Counted from the first letter of the stretch, positions 10,053-18,026 are shown. The stretch is 35,784 nucleotides of DNA from JALFST01 sp022779285 (GCA_050313895.1 JBNPMI010000015.1); one strand, 5' to 3'. Notes: generated from the sequence alone by a model not told the origin. Translations and numbers: made by a program.

Positions 10053-10874
10053 ATGAAACAATCCAAGGCGACCATTCGCAAACGACAGCAGGCGATTCTG
10101 GATCTGCTTCAGTCAGATGCACATCGTACCGTGTCCGCTGCGGAGATTGCCGAAGAAACCGGCGTTTCGCTCTCCACAGTACGTCGGGATCTGCTTATGC
10201 TGGCAAAAAAACAATTGATTCTTCGCACCCACCGAGGAGCTCAGGCACTTGATGCCGCGACTTATTTTGAAAACGCTCTTCGCCAACGCCGGCAAGCTCT
10301 TGCGAAACGTGCCGCATCCTATGTGAAGAATGACGATATCGTCTTTGTAAATTCGTCCCGCACAGCAATTTCGGCAATTTGCTATATCGATCCGCATAAT
10401 TTCGTGACCGTCATTACCAATAACGGCAATGCTCTGACACTGGAGCGGGGTCCGAATATTTCTCTTATATTAACCGGCGGCTCCACCAAGCTTCCCAAGG
10501 CCGCTATGACAGGCGAATATGCCATCAACAACCTGGAACGAACCAGGGCATCCCTGACCATCCTCGGCATCAGCGGCATCGATATCGACGCGGGACTGAC
10601 AACGGAAAATATAGAGGAGGTCGCCATTAATCAGCTCATGCTGTCGCAAAAATACACCAATCGCCGCGTGATCGTTGCCGACTCTGCCAAAATCGGGCAT
10701 AAGGCGTCTTTCTTGTCGGGCCCCATATCCGAAATGGATGTCCTGATCACCGATGCTGAGATCGATCAAAAAATCGTCCGGACTCTTCGAAAAAAAGGCA
10801 TTCTGGTAGATATTGTCCGGGACGGCATTCATTTACAGAAAACGGATCCTATAAAAAAAACAAAGGAGATTTGA
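10053..10874 (+). CDS. DeoR-family transcriptional regulator of the ula-type locus
   Basis: The start at 10053 is preceded by AAGGGGGAA; the frame continues upstream, but those residues do not resemble the family. The 273-residue protein has the DeoR plan: an N-terminal winged helix-turn-helix at about residues 10-60 (AAEIAEETGVSLSTVRRDL), then a DeoRC sugar-phosphate sensing domain with NSSRTAI, TNN, LTGG and VADSAKIG motifs. Regulators of this family bind phosphorylated sugar intermediates and usually repress catabolic operons. It lies convergent to the ula-type operon, and a shared terminator separates them. Assignment as the ula regulator (UlaR-like) rests on position; the other DeoR protein in the window sits in the fucose locus. 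Confidence 0.85.
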   Translation: MKQSKATIRKRQQAILDLLQSDAHRTVSAAEIAEETGVSLSTVRRDLLMLAKKQLILRTHRGAQALDAATYFENALRQRRQALAKRAASYVKNDDIVFVNSSRTAISAICYIDPHNFVTVITNNGNALTLERGPNISLILTGGSTKLPKAAMTGEYAINNLERTRASLTILGISGIDIDAGLTTENIEEVAINQLMLSQKYTNRRVIVADSAKIGHKASFLSGPISEMDVLITDAEIDQKIVRTLRKKGILVDIVRDGIHLQKTDPIKKTKEI

Positions 10875-10905
10875 ACTGCAATGCAGTCTCTCCTTTGTTT
10901 TTTTT
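10858..10905. terminator. Bidirectional intrinsic terminator
   Basis: The stem CAAAGGAGA (10861-10869) pairs with TCTCCTTTG (10889-10897), with an inner CTGCA/TGCAG stem. Eight T follow on the plus strand (10898-10905), and a run of A (10853-10860) gives T on the minus strand. It overlaps the stop codon of the DeoR gene and also serves the converging ula-type operon. Confidence 0.9.
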
Positions 10906-10922
10906 GATTCATCCGGATTTCG

Positions 10923-11975
10923 CTACAGACTTTCGATCGTATAAAGAGCCACCTGATTGATCTCGCGATTTGCGGCAATCAGCTTCGGCTGCGGCGTTTC
11001 GATGAAATTACAATTGGTCGGACCGACATCCTCATCAAGTGTCTCCGTGTAATATCCCTTGCCCTTGCTGTAGCGCAGAACATACAGGTTGCGCTTGCCT
11101 TGACGATGTCCGAAGAAGAGCATGGCCTCCCCTTCGATCGTTGCCGGCCAAATGGCATGCAGGAATTCCATAACAAGAGGCGACGCCCAGACGCGCCGGT
11201 AGCCATCCTCGGTTTCCTCAAAGATGTCCAGATGATCCCCGTGAAACATGGAAAAGGTAATCAGCTCATCCTTGCCGTCACCATTGATATCCATCAAAAC
11301 ACAATCGCTCGTTTGCTGATTCAATATTTTGGTGACCGACCAAGCTTCTCCCTCTTCCTTCGGCGGGAAAATCTTATAAATTCCGTTTTTGGAACCGATC
11401 AGCCCCCCTTGGCGATCCTGCTCCTGAAGGCGCGAATAGCCGTGATTCTGCGTCAGCTCAAGGCCTAAATCGCAAAGCCCGAGCTCGCCGCTGTCACAAA
11501 GCGCCTCGATCGCATCGACATCTCCGGGCAGCTCCGCCACCCATACCTTGCCCGGATGATTCCAATCCTCTCGAAATTCATGCGCGGATTTTATACTGCA
11601 TGCAATGAGGTACTGTTTCTCACCGGCCTGCAATAGATCAAAGCGATGAACAAAGGGCAAATCCGTCAGCGTTTTTATGGTCCATCCGTCCTCGGCCGGG
11701 CGCGCCAGGACGATGCGCGCGCGAGCCGAATCGTTCGGCGAAAAGAATTCGTGTGTGGCTAAAAACGCACCCTCTCCTCCGGGAATTGCAACTAAGCTCA
11801 TAACTCCGCCCGGCTCGCTCCACACGGTTTCCACGTGGTTGCCGGCTTCATCAAAGAAGCGGCAATCCCCTGCTTTTTCTGTCGCCACCAGAAAGCCCTT
11901 GATTCCGCGAATGGTAATGGGGCAGATGGCATAGCATTTTTCCAGCTCGGCTACAATCTTCTTAGATACCTGCAT
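10923..11975 (-). CDS. Cytoplasmic FG-GAP/VCBS-type beta-propeller protein, putative sugar enzyme, last gene of the ula-type operon
   Basis: The protein has 350 residues and no signal peptide or membrane segment, so it should be cytoplasmic. Repeated beta-rich units and one clear FG-GAP calcium-type loop (DINGDGKDEL, 229-238) suggest a beta-propeller. Conserved-looking histidine motifs are spread along the chain, roughly one per blade: THEFF (H75), FVHRF (H110), SAHEF (H132), QNHGYS (H178), FHGDH (H245, H248), FLHAIW (H273) and FFGHRQG (H290). Such spacing is what a propeller with a His-lined central metal or substrate site would show. Related propeller enzymes act on sugars (for example aldos-2-ulose dehydratase and oligogalacturonate lyase). 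Its start overlaps the end of the IIA gene by 14 bp, so it is co-translated with the PTS. I do not recognise a named orthologue; the enzymatic role is inferred. Confidence 0.7.
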   Translation of the reverse strand: MQVSKKIVAELEKCYAICPITIRGIKGFLVATEKAGDCRFFDEAGNHVETVWSEPGGVMSLVAIPGGEGAFLATHEFFSPNDSARARIVLARPAEDGWTIKTLTDLPFVHRFDLLQAGEKQYLIACSIKSAHEFREDWNHPGKVWVAELPGDVDAIEALCDSGELGLCDLGLELTQNHGYSRLQEQDRQGGLIGSKNGIYKIFPPKEEGEAWSVTKILNQQTSDCVLMDINGDGKDELITFSMFHGDHLDIFEETEDGYRRVWASPLVMEFLHAIWPATIEGEAMLFFGHRQGKRNLYVLRYSKGKGYYTETLDEDVGPTNCNFIETPQPKLIAANREINQVALYTIESL

Positions 11976-12426
11976 TTTTCACCGCTTCCTGTATGAGAGC
12001 CGCGAATTCCTCTTCGTCTTTTGCCGAAATCAGCCGATCAATCAGGGCCTCATCACACAAAATCGTGGCGAGCTCGCCCATCAATTGTACATGGCTGTCG
12101 GCATCCTTCGCCGAGAGAAAAATCAGGAGCTTGACCGGATCAAAATCTTCATGGCCGAACGGTGTCGGCTGTTTCAACGTTGTAAAGAACAGTCCCGTTT
12201 CCAAAGCGCCGTCTTCCGGTCTTGCATGGGCAAGAGCGATTCCCGGCGCCAGTACGATGTAAGGCCCGTATTCCTTGACTCCCTGAATCATCGCATCCAG
12301 GTAGCGTTCCTCGATCCATCCGCGATCCAGGAGAGTCTGCCCGCCCGTGCGAATGGCCTCCTGCCAATCACCGGCCTCCAAACGGAGACGGACATCTTCC
12401 TTTGTAATGCTTGATAATGATTGCAT
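11962..12426 (-). CDS. ulaC: PTS EIIA component, mannitol/fructose-type fold, L-ascorbate family
   Basis: The protein has 154 residues, the usual length of UlaC. The ATG at 12426 follows AAGGAGG with 6-base spacing. The phosphorylated histidine is H67 in IALAHARPE, close to the position in E. coli UlaC. Downstream, FDPVKLLIFLSAKDADSH is the typical family block. EIIA takes phosphate from HPr and passes it to the EIIB cysteine. It lies 11 bases after ulaG and overlaps the propeller gene, so it is in the middle of the operon. Confidence 0.88.
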   Translation of the reverse strand: MQSLSSITKEDVRLRLEAGDWQEAIRTGGQTLLDRGWIEERYLDAMIQGVKEYGPYIVLAPGIALAHARPEDGALETGLFFTTLKQPTPFGHEDFDPVKLLIFLSAKDADSHVQLMGELATILCDEALIDRLISAKDEEEFAALIQEAVKNAGI

Positions 12427-12437
12427 CAACGGCCTCC

Positions 12438-13502
12438 TTAAAGCATGGAGCGGAACGGAATGTTTTGCTCCTCCGTAAATGCGTCTTCAAATCCGCGGCG
12501 ATAATGGAAATACAGCTTATCCCGATCCATCGGATAGGTATATTTGCCGCCGACATCCCAAATGAACGGATGGAACTGATATTGCAGATGGTCCTTCTTC
12601 ATGCGGTACAGAGCCATAATCTCCTCCGGATCCGCCTTGAAGTTTGTCCAGACATCATAATGCAGAGGAATGACCACCTTGCATTGCAACGCCTCCGCCA
12701 TGCGCAGGATATCTATCGAGGTCATCTTGTCCTGATTGCCTACCGGATTTTCTCCATAGGAGCCAAAGGCGACATCAATCTCATGATCCTTGCCATGCTT
12801 CGCAAAATAGATCGAATAATGGGAATCACCGCTATGATAGATATTGCCGGCATTGGTTTCAATAATATAATTGACGGCCTTTTCATCCATGTTTGTCGGG
12901 CAGACTCCCTGAATATTCTCTCCCACCTCCGTGGTGACAAGGCAGGTACGGTCAAAGCTGTCCACCACCTGAATGGTGACATCCTTGATCTGAATCCGGT
13001 CGCCCGGCTTGACCTCCCGGCAGCGCTCCGCGGGAACGCCCCAGTCCACCCACTTCTTTACGCATTCCTTCGGTCCGATAAACGGAACGTCATCCGCGCA
13101 ATTCTTCAATACGGCCGCCGCAAAGAACGGATCAATATGATCATTGTGATAATGTGTCGACAACACGGCATCCACGGCCGTTACCGCAAATGGATCATAG
13201 ACGATCGGATTGGCACGAAGATTCGGTTGAAGCGCTTTGCCGCCGGTCATGTTGCGCATCTGATGATACGGCTTCATTTCCTCTACCTTTTTCGTGCGTT
13301 TGCCGTTGCCGAACCAAAGATCGATCGCAATGTTGGTCGCCTGATCCGTTTTCACCCAAAGCCCGACGCAGCCGAGCCACCACATTGCCACATTGCCCTT
13401 CGGCACTTTCTCGGCATCAATTTCTTCATTAATCCAGGTGCCCCATTCAGGGAAGGCGCCTAAAATCCAGCTTTCTCTGGTAATCTCATTTACATTTGGC
13501 AT
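12438..13502 (-). CDS. ulaG: L-ascorbate-6-phosphate lactonase family protein (UlaG-like)
   Basis: The start at 13502 is preceded by AAAGGAG and gives 354 residues, the same length as E. coli UlaG. It is a metallo-beta-lactamase fold hydrolase: the metal motif THYHNDHID (H117, H119, D121, H122) is followed by GDSHYS near 225-230 and PLHYDVW near the C-terminus. UlaG opens the lactone ring of L-ascorbate-6-phosphate to 3-keto-L-gulonate-6-phosphate in the cytoplasm, just after PTS import. The neighbouring EIIA, EIIB and EIIC genes support this. The true lactone could differ from ascorbate, because ulaD is not nearby. Confidence 0.9.
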   Translation of the reverse strand: MPNVNEITRESWILGAFPEWGTWINEEIDAEKVPKGNVAMWWLGCVGLWVKTDQATNIAIDLWFGNGKRTKKVEEMKPYHQMRNMTGGKALQPNLRANPIVYDPFAVTAVDAVLSTHYHNDHIDPFFAAAVLKNCADDVPFIGPKECVKKWVDWGVPAERCREVKPGDRIQIKDVTIQVVDSFDRTCLVTTEVGENIQGVCPTNMDEKAVNYIIETNAGNIYHSGDSHYSIYFAKHGKDHEIDVAFGSYGENPVGNQDKMTSIDILRMAEALQCKVVIPLHYDVWTNFKADPEEIMALYRMKKDHLQYQFHPFIWDVGGKYTYPMDRDKLYFHYRRGFEDAFTEEQNIPFRSML

Positions 13503-13524
13503 ACAGAACTCCTTTGTATTCACT

Positions 13525-13575
13525 GTGCCGGCGAATTGCTTGTGCCGACACGCCTCATGCCGAGCTCTTCTCGGC
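13525..13575 (-). other. Two tandem hairpins between the EIIB and ulaG genes
   Basis: In the 99-base gap, GCCGAG/CTCGGC (13559-13575, loop of 5) and an 8-bp stem with one G-U pair (13525-13532 with 13544-13551) can fold in the transcript. No T-run follows, so full termination is unlikely. Such stems may set relative mRNA levels of the transporter and the enzyme genes. Confidence 0.5.
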
Positions 13576-13601
13576 AAAAAAGCCCCTTTTGCGACGGTAT
13601 A

Positions 13602-13886
13602 TTACACCAGATTCTTTTCCTGAATCTTTTCCTTCGCTTCCTCAACGGAAAGAATATTTTTCATACCGATGACGGGCTTGCCCGCTTTTTCCGCATCCAC
13701 AAAATTTGATACAAACGCGGTGCTGCAGAAAATGGCATCGTACGGCCGCCATGTGTTCTTTCCCTCCGAGAGAGAGGTATGATCGACCTTTGCGTCCACG
13801 CCAAGCTCCTTAAATGCCTGCTTGACCTTCATTCCCATCATCATGCTCGTTCCGGCACCATTCGCACAACAAACTAAAATTTTCAT
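13602..13886 (-). CDS. ulaB: PTS EIIB component, ascorbate/lactose-type
   Basis: The protein has 94 residues. The N-terminal strand runs directly into the phospho-cysteine loop CANGAGTS, with C7 the phosphorylated residue. The rest is a small alpha/beta domain. EIIB receives phosphate from EIIA H67 and donates it to the sugar during passage through EIIC. Its start codon overlaps the EIIC stop by 4 bases (ATGA), so the two are translated together. Confidence 0.9.
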   Translation of the reverse strand: MKILVCCANGAGTSMMMGMKVKQAFKELGVDAKVDHTSLSEGKNTWRPYDAIFCSTAFVSNFVDAEKAGKPVIGMKNILSVEEAKEKIQEKNLV

Positions 13887-15349
13887 TCGAACTCCTCCTT
13901 ATTTGCCTGCTTGTAGGCTTCCCAATCCTGTGTAGCTAAGAAATAACTGTTCTTATGCGCGCGATACTGCAGCTGCGGAATCGCAATCAGGACGATCGCA
14001 ACGATGGCGATACCGAAGTATCCTAAGAACTTCATGACCACGGTTGCCGCCGGCCAGACGGTTGCCCAGTCGAACATGCCGAGGTAGCCGCCGTGTGCGG
14101 CAAGTCCGACCCAGCTGGCAATTGCCGCCGAACCGAATACCTGTGTCAATCCGCAAAGGAACGGTGCAATGAGCGTAGCCTTCAAGCCGCCGCGGTGGTT
14201 CGCATACGCACCGATAACAGCATTATCAAAGAAGAGAGGAACAAAGCCGGCAACCACAACGGTCGGGCTGTGCATTAAAAGCAGCAGGCCGATGGCCAGA
14301 AATTGTCCGACAGCGCCCGCCAGAAAACCGACGGTGATGGCATTTCCTGAGCCGAAGCCGAAGACAGCCGCGCAGTCGATTCCCGGTACGGCACCCGGCA
14401 GCAGCTTTGACGAAATACCCTGGAAGGACTGTGTCAGCTCACCGACGAAGGTACGTACGCCAAGCTGAAGAATTGCGAGGTAAACCGCAAAGCCGAAGCA
14501 TGTCGTAAGAATATAGAACAGGAAGCTTTGATCCGGCTTCATGAATTTGGCGGTGATCAGCCAGTCCTGACCGAGCACCAGCAAAATAGAGCCGAAGAAC
14601 AATGTCATCAGGATTGCTGTCGATACCATGTTATCGTTAAACATGGAAAGCCAGCCCGGCAGCTCCACATCCTCCATGCGGCGTGACGACTTGCCGCGTT
14701 TTCCGATCGCCCCTGAAAGCTTTGAGAAAAGAGCAATACCGAACATTTGCTGGTGAGCAATGGCAAACCCGCCGCCATCCGTCAATGCCTGTGTCGGTTC
14801 GACCGTCAGGTTGGATCCGACCGCCCAATAGAGGCCGAGAAGCACCGACATGATCAGAAGCATCGGACCGTTTCCCAGCTGAGGGAAGCAGAAGAAGATC
14901 AGCCAAAATGCGGTAGCCGCCTGCTGTACCTGCACATGGCCGGTCGTGAAGATCACGCGCAATTTCGTGAGCTTCTGGAAGCGCACCAGAAGAATATTCA
15001 CGATAAACGCAATCAGAAGAAGAACCATGACCTGCGAGAACGAACGCCCTATCGCCTCCAGTCCCGACTGTACGGCATTCTGTCCGAAATACGGATCAAT
15101 GACCATAGCATTTAAGTTGAAGCGCTCCTTTAATCCGACAATGATCGGACGGAACGAATTGGTTAATCCGCCCGAACCGACGAGCAGGATCATGTAGCCG
15201 ACAGTTGCTTTAATAAAGCCTGCAATAATTTCATGTAGTTTTTTACCCTGCAGCGCGTAGCCGATCAAAACGATCAGACCGATAAAATACGCCGGCTGGG
15301 TCATAATGTTGGTTACAAAATAAGTCCAAATGCCCGTTAAAAATCCCAT
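13883..15349 (-). CDS. ulaA: PTS EIIC permease, L-ascorbate family (UlaA/SgaT-like)
   Basis: The 488-residue membrane protein has about 10-12 hydrophobic segments. The start at 15349 is preceded by GGAGGAG. Blocks typical of the UlaA family are visible, such as NIMTQPAYFIGLIVLIGY at the N-terminus and the RTFVGELTQSF and FGFGSGNAITVGFLAGA regions. It forms the sugar channel of the PTS and is the first gene of the minus-strand operon (IIC, IIB, lactonase, IIA, propeller). E. coli UlaA is of similar length (465). The substrate is probably L-ascorbate or a closely related acid. Confidence 0.9.
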   Translation of the reverse strand: MGFLTGIWTYFVTNIMTQPAYFIGLIVLIGYALQGKKLHEIIAGFIKATVGYMILLVGSGGLTNSFRPIIVGLKERFNLNAMVIDPYFGQNAVQSGLEAIGRSFSQVMVLLLIAFIVNILLVRFQKLTKLRVIFTTGHVQVQQAATAFWLIFFCFPQLGNGPMLLIMSVLLGLYWAVGSNLTVEPTQALTDGGGFAIAHQQMFGIALFSKLSGAIGKRGKSSRRMEDVELPGWLSMFNDNMVSTAILMTLFFGSILLVLGQDWLITAKFMKPDQSFLFYILTTCFGFAVYLAILQLGVRTFVGELTQSFQGISSKLLPGAVPGIDCAAVFGFGSGNAITVGFLAGAVGQFLAIGLLLLMHSPTVVVAGFVPLFFDNAVIGAYANHRGGLKATLIAPFLCGLTQVFGSAAIASWVGLAAHGGYLGMFDWATVWPAATVVMKFLGYFGIAIVAIVLIAIPQLQYRAHKNSYFLATQDWEAYKQANKEEFE

Positions 15350-15418
15350 ATTAACTCCTCCTAAAGATCATTCTCGCTTCGATTCTCCTTCTGTTGTGAA
15401 AATCGTTTGCTTGACTTT

Positions 15419-15446
15419 ATTATAACTTTTTGCAGTTTTGTGTCAA
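15419..15446 (-). promoter_or_regulatory. Consensus sigma-A promoter of the ula-type PTS operon
   Basis: Reading the minus strand, TTGACA (15446-15441) and TATAAT (15424-15419) are both perfect consensus hexamers, with 16 bases between them. Initiation would fall about 60 bases before ulaA. A degenerate cre-like element (AAACGATTTTCA, minus strand, about 15396-15408) lies just downstream. So strong a core promoter implies repression by a regulator when the substrate is absent. Confidence 0.8.
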
Positions 15447-15568
15447 TCCTATATGATTTTTTATATTTTATATATGATTTCTTTCTTTATTCAGTCAATT
15501 AAAAGCACCTTCCCTTGAATCCCATATTATTTTTATGGACATTTTGGTTTCTTCGAATTACAATTCAT

Positions 15569-15598
15569 TTGTAAACGAAACATTTTCATAAATATATT
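15569..15598 (+). promoter_or_regulatory. Candidate promoter of the divergent ulaF-ulaE genes
   Basis: TTGTAA (15569-15574) and TATATT (15593-15598) are 18 bases apart; initiation would be about 25 bases before ulaF. An AAACGA...ATTTTCA element overlaps the -35 to spacer region and resembles the one beside the opposite promoter, so one regulator may act on both. Confidence 0.5.
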
Positions 15599-15629
15599 GA
15601 TTTTCCTTGCGATGATTTTGGAGGTGCTT

Positions 15630-16325
15630 ATGTACGAAAGTCTGAAAGAAAAGGTCTTAAAAGAAAATCTGCGATTGGTCGCCCTTGATCTCGTGATCTT
15701 TACCTGGGGCAATGTTTCTGAATTCGATCGTGATCACGGCGTGATCGCCATTAAACCGAGCGGTGTCGAATATGATGTCATGAAAACGGAGGATATTGTC
15801 CTCGTCGATCTCGACGGGAACGTCATCGACGGACAGCTGAAGCCCTCGAGCGACTTGGCAACCCACCTTGAAATCTATCGCGCCTTCCCCGAGGTCAACG
15901 GGATTGTCCACACGCATTCACGCTGGGCAACCGCCTATGCGCAGGCCGGCTGTGACCTGCCGGCGCTGGGCACCACGCATGCCGATTATTTCTACGGAGA
16001 TATCCCCTGTACACGTCTGATGACCGAGGAAGAAATCCACGGCGACTATGAAAAGGAGACGGGCAAGGTGATTATCGAAACCTTCCGCGATCGCGGCCTT
16101 CAGCCGATGGATATTCCTGCGGTTCTGGTGCACTCTCACGGTCCTTTCGCTTGGGGCAAGGACGCTGCCGACGCCGTGTACCATGCCAAGGTTCTTGAGG
16201 AGGACGCGATGATGGCTGCTCTCGCTCTTTCCATCAATCCGACGCTGGGCAGAATGCAGCAGGCTCTTCTGGACAAGCACTATCTGCGAAAGCACGGGAA
16301 AGGAGCATACTATGGCCAGGGCTGA
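15630..16325 (+). CDS. ulaF: L-ribulose-5-phosphate 4-epimerase (class II aldolase/epimerase family)
   Basis: The ATG at 15630 follows GGAGGTG; 231 residues match AraD/UlaF. Metal ligands HTH are at H94 and H96, with a further histidine in VHSHGPFAWG. D75 (KPSSD) and D119 (TTHADY), with a C-terminal Tyr in GAYYGQG, correspond to AraD D76, D120 and Y229. These mark it as an epimerase and not an aldolase. It converts L-ribulose-5-phosphate to D-xylulose-5-phosphate, the last step into the pentose phosphate pathway. Its stop overlaps the ulaE start by 14 bases. It could also serve L-arabinose, but the ulaE neighbour points to the ascorbate-type route. Confidence 0.92.
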   Translation: MYESLKEKVLKENLRLVALDLVIFTWGNVSEFDRDHGVIAIKPSGVEYDVMKTEDIVLVDLDGNVIDGQLKPSSDLATHLEIYRAFPEVNGIVHTHSRWATAYAQAGCDLPALGTTHADYFYGDIPCTRLMTEEEIHGDYEKETGKVIIETFRDRGLQPMDIPAVLVHSHGPFAWGKDAADAVYHAKVLEEDAMMAALALSINPTLGRMQQALLDKHYLRKHGKGAYYGQG

Positions 16326-17178
16326 AGCATTGGATATGCCATGGTATCAGCTCGGCATCTATGAAAAAGCGATGCCGAACCGGCTGTCCATCGAGGAAAA
16401 ACTCATTTGTGCCCGGAATTCCGGCTTTGATTACATGGAGCTGAGCATAGACGAAAAGGACGAGAAGCTGGCGCGTCTGGATTGGTCCGCAGAAGAGCGT
16501 CATACAGTGCGCTGCGCGATGGAAAAAAACGAATTTCGGATCGGATCCATTTGCTTAAGCGGTCATCGCCGCTTCCCCTTCGGGGCACGCAAGTCTCCGG
16601 ATGCCTCCCGGTCCAGGGAAATCATGGAAAAAGCGATTCTGCTGGCACGCGACCTCGGCATTCCCCTGATTCAGCTGGCAGGCTACGATGTCTATTACGA
16701 GGAAGGAAATGTCGACACCCGCCGGCAGTTCGAGGAGACGCTGCGCTGGGCCGCCTCCCTTGCCGCTCGTTTCGGTGTCCTCCTCGGCTTTGAAACGATG
16801 GAGACGCCGTTCATGGATACGGTGGAAAAGGCCATGCACTTCGTTCGCCGTGTTGAAAGCCCTTATCTCGGCGTCTATCCCGATATCGGCAATCTGAAAA
16901 ACGCCTCCCTCATTTATAAAACACCTGTCAACGAGGATTTGGAAACCGGCCGCGGCCATCTTTTCGCAGCTCATTTAAAAGAAACCGTTCCGGGTCGTTA
17001 CCGCGAGGTTCCTTTCGGCACCGGCCATACCGATTATATCGAAACGATCCGCTGTCTGAAGGATCTCGGTGTACGCCGCTTCGTCGGCGAGTTTTGGGAT
17101 ATCGGCAGCGATGATTGGGAAACAACCGTCCGCGATGCCAATGCTTTCTTAAGAAAAAAATTGAATGCCGTGGATTGA
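16312..17178 (+). CDS. ulaE: L-ribulose/L-xylulose-5-phosphate 3-epimerase (UlaE-like)
   Basis: The 288-residue protein is a TIM-barrel sugar epimerase close in length to E. coli UlaE (284). The start follows AAAGGAG. Typical blocks are LGIYEKAMP at the N-terminus, SGHRRFPFG, QLAGYDVYYEE, GFETMETPFMDT and GVYPDIGNL. Metal-binding Glu/Asp/His candidates lie in FETME, PDIGN and AAHLKE, with a final Glu in GEFWD. It turns L-xylulose-5-phosphate into L-ribulose-5-phosphate, the substrate of the adjacent ulaF product. Only the decarboxylase (ulaD) producing L-xylulose-5-phosphate is missing from the locus. Confidence 0.9.
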   Translation: MARAEALDMPWYQLGIYEKAMPNRLSIEEKLICARNSGFDYMELSIDEKDEKLARLDWSAEERHTVRCAMEKNEFRIGSICLSGHRRFPFGARKSPDASRSREIMEKAILLARDLGIPLIQLAGYDVYYEEGNVDTRRQFEETLRWAASLAARFGVLLGFETMETPFMDTVEKAMHFVRRVESPYLGVYPDIGNLKNASLIYKTPVNEDLETGRGHLFAAHLKETVPGRYREVPFGTGHTDYIETIRCLKDLGVRRFVGEFWDIGSDDWETTVRDANAFLRKKLNAVD

Positions 17179-17219
17179 ACTCCGTGGAAAACGGAAACAA
17201 AAAACCGCCGCATATGAAC

Positions 17220-17260
17220 TGACCCCCAAAAGCCGGACTACGTCCGGCCGGAGGGGGTCA
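17220..17260 (+). terminator. Strong two-tier hairpin after ulaE
   Basis: An outer stem TGACCCCC/GGGGGTCA (17220-17227, 17253-17260) encloses an inner 7-bp stem GCCGGAC/GTCCGGC (17232-17238, 17242-17248). There is no T-run, so it is either a weak terminator, a factor-dependent one, or an mRNA-stabilising end. Confidence 0.55.
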
Positions 17261-17295
17261 CCTCATTGCGTCGGTGAAAGAGGAGAACCATCTAT

Positions 17296-17336
17296 AAAGC
17301 AATCACCGATTTCCTATCGGATTCCCGTGATGCTTT
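17296..17336 (-). terminator. Hairpin downstream of fucA
   Basis: AAAGCA...TGCTTT at the base and CCGAT/ATCGG at the top form an imperfect stem between the converging ulaE and fucA genes. No clear T-run follows in the fucA direction. It probably marks the end of the fucose transcript. Confidence 0.4.
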
Positions 17337-17384
17337 ACACATATATTCGTTTTACACATATTGTCGTCTCCGATTCGCGGAGCA

Positions 17385-18026
17385 TCATTTCTGTCCGTAG
17401 TTCTGGAAGCGCACGGCCATCTCCGCCATCTCCTGGTCGCTGAGAATGACAGGATCGCCGAGCATCGACGCATACAGCGTCGTTCTTGCGCAGTACTCAC
17501 ATTCCTCGATGATGTTGAAGGCATTGGCGACCGAATAGCTTCCGGCAAGAATGCCGTGGTTCGCCAACAAGACGGCATAGCGATCCTTCATGGCCTCGTA
17601 TGCATTTTTTGCCAATTGTTCCGTTCCGAACGGAGCGTATTCCGCTACGCGCACATCCTTTCCCGTAACGGCAATCATATAATGACTTGCCTGAATCGGC
17701 TTGCGCGCGATGGCAAAGCCGGTGGCATACGCCGTATGGGCATGAATGACGGCGGTGATGTCGCTACGATTTTCGTATTGAATCGCGTGCATGCGCCACT
17801 CGCTGGACTGCTTCCACTTACTCTCGACAACGGTTCCGTCGAGCTTCATTAAGACAAGATCCTCAGGGCCGATCTCGAGAAAGCTGAGCTGCGTCGGCGT
17901 GATGAGCATCAGCCCCGATTCGGGGTCATAAACACTCAGGTTGCCGCCCGTGCCCTTGGTCAGGTCATTCTCGACCAAGGCGCGAGCATATTTGAGAATC
18001 TCTTGTCTCTGTTCTTCCATAATCAT
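17385..18026 (-). CDS. fucA: L-fuculose-1-phosphate aldolase
   Basis: The 213-residue class II aldolase nearly equals E. coli FucA (215). The zinc ligands are H95 and H97 (HAHTAY) and H157 (ANHG), and the catalytic Glu is E76 (SSEWRMH), matching E. coli H92, H94, H155 and E73. Glu at this position is the aldolase signature; the epimerase ulaF in the same window has Asp there. It cleaves L-fuculose-1-phosphate to DHAP and L-lactaldehyde. It is the last gene of the fucose operon, 49 bases after the binding-protein gene. Rhamnulose-1-phosphate aldolase is less likely given FucI in the operon. Confidence 0.92.
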   Translation of the reverse strand: MIMEEQRQEILKYARALVENDLTKGTGGNLSVYDPESGLMLITPTQLSFLEIGPEDLVLMKLDGTVVESKWKQSSEWRMHAIQYENRSDITAVIHAHTAYATGFAIARKPIQASHYMIAVTGKDVRVAEYAPFGTEQLAKNAYEAMKDRYAVLLANHGILAGSYSVANAFNIIEECEYCARTTLYASMLGDPVILSDQEMAEMAVRFQNYGQK

